A DNA stretch of 64,000 nt from contig NZ_KV440953.1 of the NCBI RefSeq assembly GCF_001636425.1, positions 880,847-944,846 of the forward strand, written 5' to 3'. The notes below the pieces were generated by a model. The model did not search any database. It was not told where the DNA came from and saw only the letters and a list, made by a program, of their open reading frames with translations. This document shows positions 35,068 through 44,275 of the stretch, piece by piece. The DNA is from Heyndrickxia acidicola (GTDB lineage Bacteria > Bacillota > Bacilli > Bacillales > Bacillaceae_C). Each line of letters starts with the position of its first letter. Within the stretch, counting starts at the first letter, position 1. A program made the position numbers and the translations under genes.

Positions 35068-36518
35068 TTAAAAGATTGGAAAGTCTCTGTATCCATTTTG
35101 TATTCCAATCCATTTTACAGTCGTGAATTTTTCTATCGCCCATTCTCCGTTAAATCGTCCAATCCCTGATTCTTTTTCACCGCCGAAAGGAATATGTGAT
35201 TCATCATTAACAGATTGATCATTTACATGGATCATGCCGGTTTCGATTTTCTTTGCCACTTCTGATCCCAAATGGCGATCTTCCGTGAAGATGGAGCCGC
35301 TCAAGCCATTTAGAGAATCATTTGCAATTTGGATGGCATGATCCACATCCCTCGCTTTTATAATAGGTGCTACAGGCCCGAATATTTCATTTTTGGCGAT
35401 AGGCATTTCGTTGGTTACCGCTGTCAGTACAACCGGTTCCATAACTAAATCCTTAACATCTCCATTTAGCACAATTTCAGCACCTTTTTCACACTTTCCT
35501 CTACATCCTTTTAGATACGTTCAATAGCATTTTTGTTAATAAGCGGTCCGATAAAGGTGTCATTTTGATTAGGATTACCTGTTTTGAGTTTGCTAGTATA
35601 ATCGATAAAGCTCTGGACAAATTCATCGTAGACCTCTTGAACTACTATAATTCGATTTAATGCCATACAAATTTGACCCTGATGAAAGAATTTCCCGAAC
35701 ACAGCTGCTTTTGCAGCTTCTTTTACATTGGCATCTTTTAGAACAATCATTGCATTATTTCCGCCCAGTTCAAGTGCTACTTCCTTCAGCGTTTTGCCCG
35801 CTTTTTCTCCAATCCCTTTTCCTACTTCGGTAGAACCAGTAAAGGAGATGAGTTTTGGTGTCGGGTGCTCCACAAAGGCATCTCCAATTTCAGAACCTTT
35901 GCCGACAACCACATTAACAAGCCCATCAGGAAACCCTGCATTATGAAACAGTTTTCCTACAAGCAGACCTGAAGTGACTGGAGTATCCGACGCTGGTTTA
36001 ATGACAACACTATTTCCTGTTGCCAGCGCAGGTGCTACTGATCTCATGGTTAAATGAAGAGGGAAATTCCAAGGGCCAATCACGCCTATTACTCCCTTTG
36101 GCATGCGGTAAACTCTATTTTCTTTATTTGGGTAATTGGATTGGATAATGGTTCCTCCCATACGATGAGGAAAGGAAGAGGATTCTGTAATAATGCTGAT
36201 GGAGGATTGAAACTCCAATTCCGCCTTTAATCGCGTGCTTCCTGATTCCTTAATCAGCCAGTCAATGATTTCTTCTTTTTGTTCTTGCATTACTTGTACT
36301 AACTTGACGAAAAGCATCTGTTTTTCAGCTGGAGTGGTAAGTGCCCATTTCTTCTGTGCGTTTTTAGCAGCCTCATACGCTTCGTCCAAATCTTCTTCAT
36401 TAGCAGATGAAATGTTTAAGAGAATCTCTGCTGTAAATGGATTAAAGTCTTCTAATTCCTTTTCACTTGATCCTTTTTTCCATTGGCCATTAATGAATTG
36501 ATTTTTAAACTGATCCAT
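35068..36518 (-). pseudogene. aldehyde dehydrogenase pseudogene (nonsense plus frameshift)
   Basis: Two minus-strand pieces (36518-35511 and 35472-35068) together form one NAD(P)-dependent aldehyde dehydrogenase of about 483 residues. The N-terminal part has GVIGPWNFPLHL, FTGSTEVGKGIGEKAG, LELGGNN with the catalytic Glu, and GQICMALNRI with the catalytic Cys. It stops at TAA 35513-35511 where Gln is expected. About 16 codons later a one-base deletion shifts the frame within VKKGAEIVLNG. The C-terminal part has EIFGPVAPI and PFGGEKESGIGR. An intact RBS and terminator remain, so the damage looks recent. Confidence 0.9.
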
Positions 36519-36826
36519 TTTTCATGCCTCCAATTAAGAAATAACGATTACTTTACATCCTTTTTCTATTTATCCTTCATATATAGAACTAAGCCTTTAG
36601 GAAAAAGTTTGTCAGAGGTTTAAAGAGATTCTTTATGGGTATTTGGATAAAACCTTACCTACTCCACTTATTTTGGCAGAGGAAAAATAGCTAAAGCTTT
36701 CATTTAAACAATTTCTTGGTACATACTAAATAAAAATACATACATAATTTAACTGAAAATTTAACATTTTACAAAATACTCATGATGTACAAAATATTGA
36801 TACAAGGTGAACGAAGGAGAAAACGA
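36519..36826. other. divergent intergenic region, no clear feature
   Basis: This AT-rich spacer lies between the divergently oriented dehydrogenase pseudogene and the ABC transporter operon. It must contain both promoters, but no box was convincing by eye. Confidence 0.4.
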
Positions 36827-37792
36827 ATGATTGAATTTGATCATGTAACGAAAAAATATTCTGATGGAACAACAGCAGTAAACTCTCTTACTATGAAAAT
36901 AAAGGAGGGAGAATTTTTAGTATTAATTGGTCCTAGCGGTTGCGGGAAAACGACCACTCTAAAAATGATTAACCGCCTAATAGGATTGACAGAAGGGACT
37001 ATATCGATCAATGGAAAAAAAATAAGTGATTATAATATCCATGAACTCCGTTGGAATATCGGTTATGTCCTTCAGCAAATTGCATTGTTTCCGCACATGA
37101 CCATTGAGGAGAATATATCAATCGTCCCTGAACTGAAAAAATGGAAACGGTATAAAGTGGAAAAAAGAGTTAGTGAGTTACTTGAAATGGTAGGTCTTGA
37201 ACCTGATAAATATCGGAGCCGAAAACCAGGCGAGCTTTCAGGCGGCCAGCAGCAAAGAGTGGGTGTGGTAAGGGCACTCGCAGCAGATCCAGAGATTATT
37301 TTAATGGATGAGCCTTTTAGCGCCCTTGATCCAATCAGCAGAGAAAAGCTTCAAGGAGATTTGGCAGATCTTCAAAAAAGGATTAAGAAAACGATTGTGT
37401 TTGTTACACACGATATGCAGGAAGCCCTAAAGCTTGGCAGTCGTATATGTATAATGAACGAAGGAGAAATGGTTCAGCTGGGCACACCAGAGGAAATCAT
37501 TCAAAATCCAAAAAATCAGTTTGTGAGAGATTTTATTGGTGTACACTCTGAAGTCCCTGAAACACCTTTTAATTTAGAAGATTTGTTAAGAAGATCAGAA
37601 CAGAACGGTGTATCCGGAGAAACCAGAACGATATCAATTCATGCGAATCTGCCAGAAACCTTAAAACGTTTGTCTGTTGAAGAGGTCATATCGGTTGAAA
37701 AAAATGGAAGGAAGGTTGGCACCATTAATCGTCAGGCTGTAATTGAATATATGGCTGATCAAACGAAAAAAAGAGGGCAAAGCCATGAGTAA
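36827..37792 (+). CDS. opuFA: osmoprotectant ABC transporter ATPase (OpuFA-like)
   Basis: This 321-residue ATPase is of the quaternary-amine uptake type. Walker A is GPSGCGKTT (about residues 36-44), the Q-loop is in YVLQQIALFPHMT, the signature is LSGGQQQR, Walker B is ILMDEPFSALDP, and the H-loop is VFVTHD. The C-terminal extension is short, and a clear CBS pair is not evident. GAAGGAG places the start at ATG 36827. It overlaps the permease gene by 8 bases. It energises import of glycine betaine-like compatible solutes. Confidence 0.85.
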   Translation: MIEFDHVTKKYSDGTTAVNSLTMKIKEGEFLVLIGPSGCGKTTTLKMINRLIGLTEGTISINGKKISDYNIHELRWNIGYVLQQIALFPHMTIEENISIVPELKKWKRYKVEKRVSELLEMVGLEPDKYRSRKPGELSGGQQQRVGVVRALAADPEIILMDEPFSALDPISREKLQGDLADLQKRIKKTIVFVTHDMQEALKLGSRICIMNEGEMVQLGTPEEIIQNPKNQFVRDFIGVHSEVPETPFNLEDLLRRSEQNGVSGETRTISIHANLPETLKRLSVEEVISVEKNGRKVGTINRQAVIEYMADQTKKRGQSHE

Positions 37793-39299
37793 TTTTGCAG
37801 CCGTTTTTAAAGACAGGCAAAGTGAGCTGTTTACCGCCTTGCTGCAGCATATACAAATCTCATTTATCGCTTTGTTTTTTGCAGTTATCATATCAATACC
37901 TATTGGGATCTATTTAACCCGAAAACAAAAAATTGCCGAAGGAATTATCGGGATTACAGCTGTCCTGCAAACCATTCCTTCATTGGCACTGCTGGGCCTT
38001 TTAATCCCATTATTCGGGATTGGAAAGGTTCCTGCCATTATCGCTCTTGTTATCTATGCTTTACTTCCTATTCTTAGAAACACTTATACAGGGATAAAGG
38101 GAGTGGATCCTTCTTTAATAGAAGCCTCTAAAGCAATGGGAATGAACTTTAAGCATCGCTTAATCAAAGTTGAACTGCCATTGGCTATGCCAGTGATTAT
38201 GGCAGGTATCCGTACGGCGATGGTTTTAATTATCGGCACTGCCACTCTTGCTGCTTTAATAGGTGCAGGGGGGCTGGGAGACCTTATTCTACTTGGAATT
38301 GATCGTAATGATTCCACCCTTATTGTTCTTGGGGCTGTTCCAGCTGCCTTATTGGCAATACTATTTGATGTACTGCTTAGAGGCCTTGAACGAGTTTCTT
38401 TTAAAAAAACATCTGTTTTTACAGGAATCATAGTGGCCGCTGTCCTGCTGATGATGGTAGTTCCTCAAGCGTTTCAATCTAATCAAAAGGAAATTGTTAT
38501 AGGAGGAAAATTGGGATCAGAGCCGGAAATTCTGATCAATATGTACAAATTATTAATTGAAAAGAATTCAGACTTACATGTTCAATTAAAACCGGGACTT
38601 GGACAGACTTCCTTTGTTTTTAATGCGTTAAAATCGGGAAGTATTGATATTTATCCTGAATTTACAGGCACTGCCATATCCGAATTCTTAAAGCAGACTG
38701 CTGACAGTACGAATAAAAAGCAGGTGTATGAGCAAGCGAGGAAGGGAATGCTTGAGAAATATCAAATGGAATTACTAGACCCTATGAAATATAACAACAC
38801 GTATGCATTGGCTATACCTGAAAAGTTGGCAGCAAAGCAGCATTTAAATAAGATTTCGGATTTGAAAGCCGTTGAAGGATCCATGAAGGCCGGATTTACC
38901 TTTGAATTTTCAGATCGAGTGGACGGATATCGCGGAATTATAAAGAAATACGGCATTCAGTTCTCTAATCTGATAACCATGCAGCCGAAGCTCCGCTACG
39001 ATGCCGTCAACAGAGGAGATATAAATTTAGTGGACGCTTATTCAACAGACAGCGAGCTTAGGCAATATCATTTACACGTATTACAGGATGATAAGCATCT
39101 TTTCCCACCCTACCAGGGGGCACCACTAATGAGAGAAGAAACTTTACAAAAATATCCTCAGATTAAAAAGGCGCTTGATAAGCTTGCCGGAAAAATTACA
39201 GATGACGAAATGCGTGAAATGAATTATGAGGTGAATGTTAAAGGAATCAGTGCTTCAAAGGTTGCAAAAGATTATCTTAAAAAGCATGGATTACTTTAG
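37785..39299 (+). CDS. opuFB: osmoprotectant ABC transporter permease fused to substrate-binding protein (OpuFB-like)
   Basis: This 504-residue protein is a fusion. Residues 1-210 form a five- to six-helix permease with the EAA-type loop EASKAMGMNFKHRLIKVELP. A further helix at about 215-235 follows, then an OpuC-like binding domain starting KEIVIGGKLGSEPEI. That domain contains Trp/Tyr/Asp-rich binding segments (IDIYPEFTGTAISEFL, NLVDAYSTDSEL, FPPYQGAPLMR). The fusion type matches the OpuF system described in Bacillus infantis. The start at ATG 37785 overlaps the ATPase stop, so translation is coupled. Confidence 0.88.
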   Translation: MSNFAAVFKDRQSELFTALLQHIQISFIALFFAVIISIPIGIYLTRKQKIAEGIIGITAVLQTIPSLALLGLLIPLFGIGKVPAIIALVIYALLPILRNTYTGIKGVDPSLIEASKAMGMNFKHRLIKVELPLAMPVIMAGIRTAMVLIIGTATLAALIGAGGLGDLILLGIDRNDSTLIVLGAVPAALLAILFDVLLRGLERVSFKKTSVFTGIIVAAVLLMMVVPQAFQSNQKEIVIGGKLGSEPEILINMYKLLIEKNSDLHVQLKPGLGQTSFVFNALKSGSIDIYPEFTGTAISEFLKQTADSTNKKQVYEQARKGMLEKYQMELLDPMKYNNTYALAIPEKLAAKQHLNKISDLKAVEGSMKAGFTFEFSDRVDGYRGIIKKYGIQFSNLITMQPKLRYDAVNRGDINLVDAYSTDSELRQYHLHVLQDDKHLFPPYQGAPLMREETLQKYPQIKKALDKLAGKITDDEMREMNYEVNVKGISASKVAKDYLKKHGLL

Positions 39300-39338
39300 T
39301 GAATTTTGATTTCATCTATATTTTATTACCAAAAAAAC

Positions 39339-39371
39339 ACGGGTCCTTAAGGCATGGCCCGTATTTTTTAC
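39339..39371 (+). terminator. terminator of the opuF operon
   Basis: ACGGG/CCCGT with an inner CCTTAAGG palindrome is followed by ATTTTTT. Confidence 0.75.
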
Positions 39372-39499
39372 TGTCTAAACAAATTTTACTAAAAAGGCTT
39401 CTGTATCTCATCAATCAACATGCTGGCAGACTATTCAATAAAGAGGATATTCTATTTGGATACTAAAAGTAATGATGAGAAAAGGAAATGATAGAAAAG

Positions 39500-39628
39500 A
39501 TGGATAACAAAAAAGTGGATTTTATTATAGGATGTATGGCTACAAATAGCATAATAGCACAACCGGCATCTCTGGAAAATCCGGATGATGATCTGAATCC
39601 TAAGTTAATTAAAACGCAGGTAGTGTAG
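39500..39628 (+). CDS. unidentified small ORF (42 codons)
   Basis: The ATG is preceded by GGAAATGATAGAAAAG, a weak RBS. The product contains LENPDDDLNPKLIKT. No family was recognised, and it could be a gene remnant associated with the decayed fdhD region downstream. The flanking 39372-39499 and 39629-39791 show nothing else. Confidence 0.25.
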   Translation: MDNKKVDFIIGCMATNSIIAQPASLENPDDDLNPKLIKTQVV

Positions 39629-39791
39629 GATTTCTGAGGGAAAAACGAGCTCTAGGAGACCACGCAAAAGCAAAAGGATGAGAGACCACCATGGTAAACG
39701 CCTGAAATATAAAGCACAGGCAAATCTATGATTAATAAATTGGAAAGGGTAAAATAGACTGGATGGAACTTGAAGGATGGAGGCAATAAAT

Positions 39792-40166
39792 ATGGCAAAA
39801 AGAATACATGAATTCAATGACCTTATACGAAAGTTGAGGAAGGAACAATTCGGAAAAGGGCCTGAAAGAATTCATACAAAATTTGCTGAAAATATGGCCA
39901 TCTCAACATTATATGGCAATCTGACACCAACGGAGAAATTCATTGCAAAAACAGAGAATGGCAAGGAAATGGTTCATCTTGCCAGGACAAAAATGATTCA
40001 GGAAGTTTATTCTTCAAACCCTCCACACCATTTGGAAGAGGTTGTAGGAGCAAAATTGGTTCATCTTTTCACAGATATAAAGGTTGAAGAGGACATTGCT
40101 GTATCTGTTTTTGTTTTCGATCAAAATATAGAAAGAGAAAAGGATAACCATGAAGGCGATTTATGA
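39792..40166 (+). CDS. DUF2294 protein
   Basis: This 124-residue protein has the DUF2294 pattern, LRKEQFGKGPERIHTKF and GNLTPTEKFIAKTENGKEMVHLART. The family is common in Bacilli near formate dehydrogenase genes, and its biochemical role is not settled. GGAGG precedes ATG 39792. The stop overlaps the start of the fdhD remnant, so the two were probably once translated as a pair. Confidence 0.7.
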   Translation: MAKRIHEFNDLIRKLRKEQFGKGPERIHTKFAENMAISTLYGNLTPTEKFIAKTENGKEMVHLARTKMIQEVYSSNPPHHLEEVVGAKLVHLFTDIKVEEDIAVSVFVFDQNIEREKDNHEGDL

Positions 40167-40560
40167 AATATAAAGATGGCAGAATGATTGAAGTAGAGGA
40201 TTATATTGTGTAACAAAGGTGCCTATCACAGTTAAAGTCAACGAACAGTAACTCGCTATGATGGTCTGTACTTCTAATTCAAAGAGGATATGGTGAATGG
40301 GTTTTCTTGAAAAATACGGATGCAGGAAAAGGAAGGCTATGTTCATGTGAAAACCAAAAAAATGAATCCTTATACCAGAGCTTTTAAAGCAATCGATACA
40401 TTACCTCCTGCTGTGAAGTGAGCAGGCAAGGATTTGTTTTTGTGAACTTTCATTAACTTAATTTAAGCCTATGAACAAAATGCAATAAAATGCTGATGTA
40501 CTTCAGTAAACAGGCGGCGTCCACAAAGTTGTACTTGGTGACGTCCAAAAAAATATTGCA
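40163..40560 (+). pseudogene. degraded fdhD remnant
   Basis: Segments in shifting frames align in order with the intact FdhD encoded at 24066-24857. They are YKDGRMIEVEDYIV, then PITVKVNEQ, EGYVHVKTKKMNPY, RYITSCCEVSRQGFVFVN with the Cys pair, and finally KTGGVHKVVLGDV. Stops and frameshifts separate them, and the C-terminal third is missing. This is a dead second copy of the formate dehydrogenase sulfurtransferase gene, 330 bases upstream of an FNT channel gene. Confidence 0.85.
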
Positions 40561-40694
40561 TTTTTTAATGGCACATGGTAATATTATTAATGTTTTTTAA
40601 TGACGAATGGAGTATGGGCAAGGTCTGTGCATTCTCTATTCAATAACATAAAATGATGATTTGTTTTCTCTTCTTGGGTTTGGAAGGGGAAGTT

Positions 40695-40751
40695 AAGCAG
40701 CATTCTAAAGTTCTTATGCGAGAGCTTTACAATGCTGCTTTTTATTTTTTT
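40695..40751 (+). terminator. terminator upstream of the FNT gene
   Basis: AAGCAGCATTCTAAAG pairs with CTTTACAATGCTGCTT, followed by TTTATTTTTT. There is no intact gene just upstream, so it ended the ancestral fdhD transcript or attenuates the FNT gene 140 bases downstream. Confidence 0.8.
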
Positions 40752-40891
40752 GGCTCCCAGACGCAGTGTTCTAATCAGGAGTCTCGCGCCTCTCGCTACA
40801 CTCAAAATTGAATTCATATTAACATTGAGTATTAAGGAACCCGTATTATAAAATTTTAAAAAAGCTGTATGAGTATTTGGAGGAGTTTTAA

Positions 40892-41689
40892 ATGGTGTTT
40901 CATAAACCTGCCACAATTGCAAAGGTTGCAATTGAATCTGCAACAACAAAAGTGAATGCAAATTTACCGGTTACGTTAATGCTTGGGTTCTTAGGTGGAG
41001 CTTTTATTTCATTTGGTTACTTGCTTGATCTCCGAGTAGTAAGTGGTTTGCCTGCACGCTGGGGAAGTTTATCCAATTTGCTGGGGGCAGCAGTGTTTCC
41101 GTCAGGGCTAATTTTAGTCGTATTGACAGGCGGAGAGCTTATTACAGGCAATATGCTGTCTATAGCCATGGCACTATACGCAAAACAAATTACGTTTAAG
41201 CATTTGGCTAGCAATTGGATGTGGGTTACGTTTTCTAATCTTTTGGGAGCGTTATTTGTTGCTTTCGTTTTTGGACATATTACAGGCCTCACTGAGCAGG
41301 GGCCATATCTAGAAAAAACAATTTCTTTTGCCAGCGATAAAATTCATCACTCCTTTTTCCAAAATTTCCTTTCGGCTATTGGCTGCAATTGGCTCGTATG
41401 CATTGCAATATGGCTTGCTTTAGGCTCTGAGGATATTTTCGGTAAAATAGTGGCTATTTGGTTTCCAATTTTTACGTTTGTCGCTATTGGATTTCAACAA
41501 GTAGTTGCAAATATGTTTATTATTTCTGCAGCCATTTTTGCAGGTCACTTTAGCTGGCTGGAATTCATACAAAACATTATTTCCGTTTATTTAGGGAATA
41601 TTGTAGGCGGTGCTGTCTTTGTTGGATTCATCTATTTCAAATGCTTCCATGTCGATCATTTAAAAGAAAAGGAAATGACTCAATCTTAA
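40892..41689 (+). CDS. formate/nitrite transporter family channel (FocA/YrhG-like)
   Basis: This 265-residue six-helix FNT protein conducts formate, nitrite or related small anions. Signatures are GFLGGAFISFGY, LVVLTGGELITGNM, a second half-repeat AIGCNWLVCIAIWLA, and GFQQVVANMF. In most FNT channels the last motif holds the central pore His (as in GF-x-H-x-VANM). Here residue 203 is Gln. GGAGGAG precedes the ATG. The adjoining fdhD remnant and DUF2294 gene suggest a former formate locus. Confidence 0.85.
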   Translation: MVFHKPATIAKVAIESATTKVNANLPVTLMLGFLGGAFISFGYLLDLRVVSGLPARWGSLSNLLGAAVFPSGLILVVLTGGELITGNMLSIAMALYAKQITFKHLASNWMWVTFSNLLGALFVAFVFGHITGLTEQGPYLEKTISFASDKIHHSFFQNFLSAIGCNWLVCIAIWLALGSEDIFGKIVAIWFPIFTFVAIGFQQVVANMFIISAAIFAGHFSWLEFIQNIISVYLGNIVGGAVFVGFIYFKCFHVDHLKEKEMTQS

Positions 41690-41848
41690 CTGCTTTTAAA
41701 AAAGCTTTAATCAGAATGATCCCTGTATAGTCCTGAATGCAGGTAATTAATTTGGCCTTTTTCTTTTTAAAACGTAAAGGATGTGTATAATAATGAAGAA
41801 GTATTATGAAGATATAATTAGCATGTTTCATTGAAAGGACGATTAAAT

Positions 41849-42133
41849 ATGGAAATTACACGCTACTCAGTAGATAAGCTGCAGGATCCTACAGGAATTC
41901 TAGAAGGAGACCGCTATGAATTCTATCTTTACATAGAGGTAGATGAAGAAGATGAGCTATATTCTGAAAATGGAATCTATGCAAAAGTAATCTTTGCAGT
42001 AGATACAAAGGGTGCCAGAATAGCACAATATCATATTTATGAAGAAGTATCAGACCAATTATTGGATTTTGAATTGGAAGAAGATGAAGAAGCAATGATT
42101 CTTGATTTTTGCCAGAACCATCTTGAAGGATAG
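41849..42133 (+). CDS. conserved hypothetical acidic protein
   Basis: This 94-residue, strongly acidic protein starts MEITRYSVDKLQDPTGILEGDRYEFYLYIEVDE and ends in a Glu/Asp-rich helix. The RBS AAAGGACG selects ATG 41849. It resembles small Bacillus proteins that carry a DUF6509-type domain, an assignment from memory. No function is known. It is monocistronic with its own terminator. Confidence 0.55.
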   Translation: MEITRYSVDKLQDPTGILEGDRYEFYLYIEVDEEDELYSENGIYAKVIFAVDTKGARIAQYHIYEEVSDQLLDFELEEDEEAMILDFCQNHLEG

Positions 42134-42135
42134 TG

Positions 42136-42158
42136 AGAGCAGGCTTAGCCTGCTCTTT
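42136..42158 (+). terminator. rho-independent terminator
   Basis: The perfect arms AGAGCAGGC and GCCTGCTCT enclose a three-base loop and are followed by TTTG. Confidence 0.85.
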
Positions 42159-42235
42159 GTATTTGGTTAAGCTTTTACATTATCGTCGTTAATAAAAGGC
42201 AGCAATATATAATGAGAACGACCAATCCATTCAGC

Positions 42236-43141
42236 CTACTGTTTATCTGAAAGGATTTCAACCGGCAGCTTGCTTGGAGCATCCGGAAGAGACTTGCTGT
42301 GATGGACAAGTTCTTCTGAAGATAAAATTCGTACAATAAGCTGGCCGCCATAAACATTTGCCCTTATCAAAATAGGCTGGCTATACGGATTTTTAAAAAC
42401 AAAGTCAGCGCCATACCAGCTGACTGTTGCATCTCTCTTAGGAGGAACGTAGGGAACACTTCGGCTATGAGAAAACCTTTCCACAATTGTAACTCCCACT
42501 CGGTCTACCGCATTAAAAAGAGTAGAGGAGACCTGACAGATACCTCCTCCTATTCCCTCTGACAGCTCTCCTCTTACAATTACAGGCGCTTTCAAATATC
42601 CTTTTGCACTTGTTCGTTTTCCTACTGTCTTATTAAAAGAAAAAGTTTCTCCAGGTAAAACGGTTTGTCCATTGATTGCGGTGGCGGCTAATTGGATATT
42701 ATGGGTTCTTTCTTTATTAAGGCTATTGAAATATGTTATATACTGGCCAATCTGTTTACTTTGTATACTGGAAAGGAGCTCGCTGTCCACTTTTGGATAG
42801 ATGGTCTTTAGTGGTACAGATAGAATGGTTTGTCCCTTTTGATAATAATAGGAATAAAATTGATGAATAAATTCTTTACGATCAAGTCTTTGCCCTGCTT
42901 TTTCACTAATTAATTTTCCCTGGGAGTCAACAGTGGCATTTAGTGGACTTACATAAACCTTTTTCTCCAAACGATTTAAAAGTGTTTGTAATTTATGTGT
43001 ATCCACCATCATTTGTTCAAAAGGGACCTTATCATAATCCGAACGATGTATATTTTCTAAAACGTCTCCGTTATGCTGAAGGATCATATTTCCTGGCTGG
43101 CTGATAACTAAGCCTAACAATAACGAGACTAGTGATTTCAT
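42236..43141 (-). CDS. VanW family protein
   Basis: This 301-residue protein has an N-terminal hydrophobic segment (probable export signal) and a C-terminal VanW domain. Visible motifs are LAATAINGQTVLPGETFSFN, VGKRTSAKGY, GIGGGICQVSSTLFNA, RFSHSRSVPYVP and ATVSWYGADFVFKN. VanW proteins are linked to the cell envelope and occur in some glycopeptide resistance clusters, but the reaction is unknown. AAGGAGG precedes the ATG. The gene follows the secreted-protein gene by 17 bases, so they form an operon. Confidence 0.85.
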   Translation of the reverse strand: MKSLVSLLLGLVISQPGNMILQHNGDVLENIHRSDYDKVPFEQMMVDTHKLQTLLNRLEKKVYVSPLNATVDSQGKLISEKAGQRLDRKEFIHQFYSYYYQKGQTILSVPLKTIYPKVDSELLSSIQSKQIGQYITYFNSLNKERTHNIQLAATAINGQTVLPGETFSFNKTVGKRTSAKGYLKAPVIVRGELSEGIGGGICQVSSTLFNAVDRVGVTIVERFSHSRSVPYVPPKRDATVSWYGADFVFKNPYSQPILIRANVYGGQLIVRILSSEELVHHSKSLPDAPSKLPVEILSDKQ

Positions 43142-43158
43142 GATCGTTACCTCCTTCC

Positions 43159-44019
43159 TTATTTATCTTGATTGATCATTTGCAATAAAGGGTCAATATT
43201 TATTTTCCAAGGAGATAATGGAGAGGTCCTTAACAAGGTAAAGGGTACAACCTTATTAATCCTACCATGGCCTTTTACAATCATTTTAATATCTGCAGAT
43301 GTATGGGAAACGAGTGAGTCTGGTGTATCACCCGTTTCATTCAGAATTTTCCATTGAATCGCTTCAATCTTTTGCAGCTGCTCAAAAAGGGCTCTTTTGT
43401 CTTCAATTTTTGAAATGATTAAAGAGCGAGTCAAGGTTTTTTCTTGATTCTTAATTAAAATCAATGCTGCATTGGTTAAATCAAAAGAGGAAAGGGAATT
43501 AAGATAATCATTCGCTTTCCCGGCGGCTTTTAAAATCATAATTTGATGAGAAAGATCCACTTTTCTTGTTTTATGTGTCGTACTTCCGGCAAAGTGAATG
43601 CAAAAATGACCGGGAAAATCATTTTGAAGTGCTCCAGCTCCATGAGGCATTCCATGCATAGACCCCGTAATTAATCGATTACCTACAGAGATTAATACAG
43701 CTCTCCGCTTCCAGCTCCACTTTCCATCATAAATGCTTTTCATAATTTTTGTATCTTTTACAGTTAAGGGTTGAACATCGGCATGCCTGCTTCCTGCTCT
43801 TCTTTGAACCTGAAAGCTTTTTTTGCTTTCTATATCAATAACCGTAAAAATTGCATTACGGGGAATGATTTTATCCACTTCATTCCATTGCAGCAATTCA
43901 ATTCTAATACGGCCGGATGAACAGGTTTTGTCTTTTTCTCCTTCAGAAGCAGAAGCTGGTTGTGACAAAGTAAATAAAAAAGCAATCACCAAAAGCCATT
44001 TACATCCTTTTTTAAGCAT
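43159..44019 (-). CDS. secreted protein with a YkuD-like HFCIHF motif
   Basis: This 286-residue protein has a clear signal peptide ending SQPASA (about residues 1-24). The N-terminal half has RIELLQWNEVDKIIP, FTVIDIESKKSFQVQRR and GALQNDFPGHFCIHFAGSTTH. The last block recalls the Cys-His centre of L,D-transpeptidase (YkuD) folds, though the canonical HG-C-R motif is altered. CGGAG selects ATG 44019 over the in-frame TTG 44028. Coupling to a VanW gene suggests a cell-wall function. The enzyme class is a hypothesis. Confidence 0.6.
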   Translation of the reverse strand: MLKKGCKWLLVIAFLFTLSQPASASEGEKDKTCSSGRIRIELLQWNEVDKIIPRNAIFTVIDIESKKSFQVQRRAGSRHADVQPLTVKDTKIMKSIYDGKWSWKRRAVLISVGNRLITGSMHGMPHGAGALQNDFPGHFCIHFAGSTTHKTRKVDLSHQIMILKAAGKANDYLNSLSSFDLTNAALILIKNQEKTLTRSLIISKIEDKRALFEQLQKIEAIQWKILNETGDTPDSLVSHTSADIKMIVKGHGRINKVVPFTLLRTSPLSPWKINIDPLLQMINQDK

Positions 44020-44103
44020 AGTAATCAACTCCGTTCGTGTTCCTCATTTTTAGAATGTACAATATTGGCAAGTGAATAGCTTATAAAATTTGGAAATTCA
44101 CTT

Positions 44104-44202
44104 AGACTTGATAACAGTACGTTTTATAGCAGTTCTGAAAGGCGTATGAAACTGCCGTTTTAAACGAATGTGCTAAAAAAAACAGGGCCCTTTAACAAAG
44201 CA
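44104..44202 (+). repeat. repeat family A copy
   Basis: AAAGGCGTATGAAACTGCC, GTTTTAAACGAATGTGC and CCTTTAACAAAGC match the family core and right end. It fills most of the spacer between the divergent genes at 44019 and 44276. Confidence 0.65.
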
Positions 44203-44275
44203 TTAGATTTAATAATTGCTTTGAAACGCAATAGTTTGATTATTTACAAATAAATAGTCTATTATAAAAATAAAA

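Noticed and set aside
40561-40891. Riboswitch ahead of the FNT channel gene
   Set aside because: A terminator hairpin is clear, but no conserved aptamer consensus was recognised. It more simply ends the old fdhD transcript.
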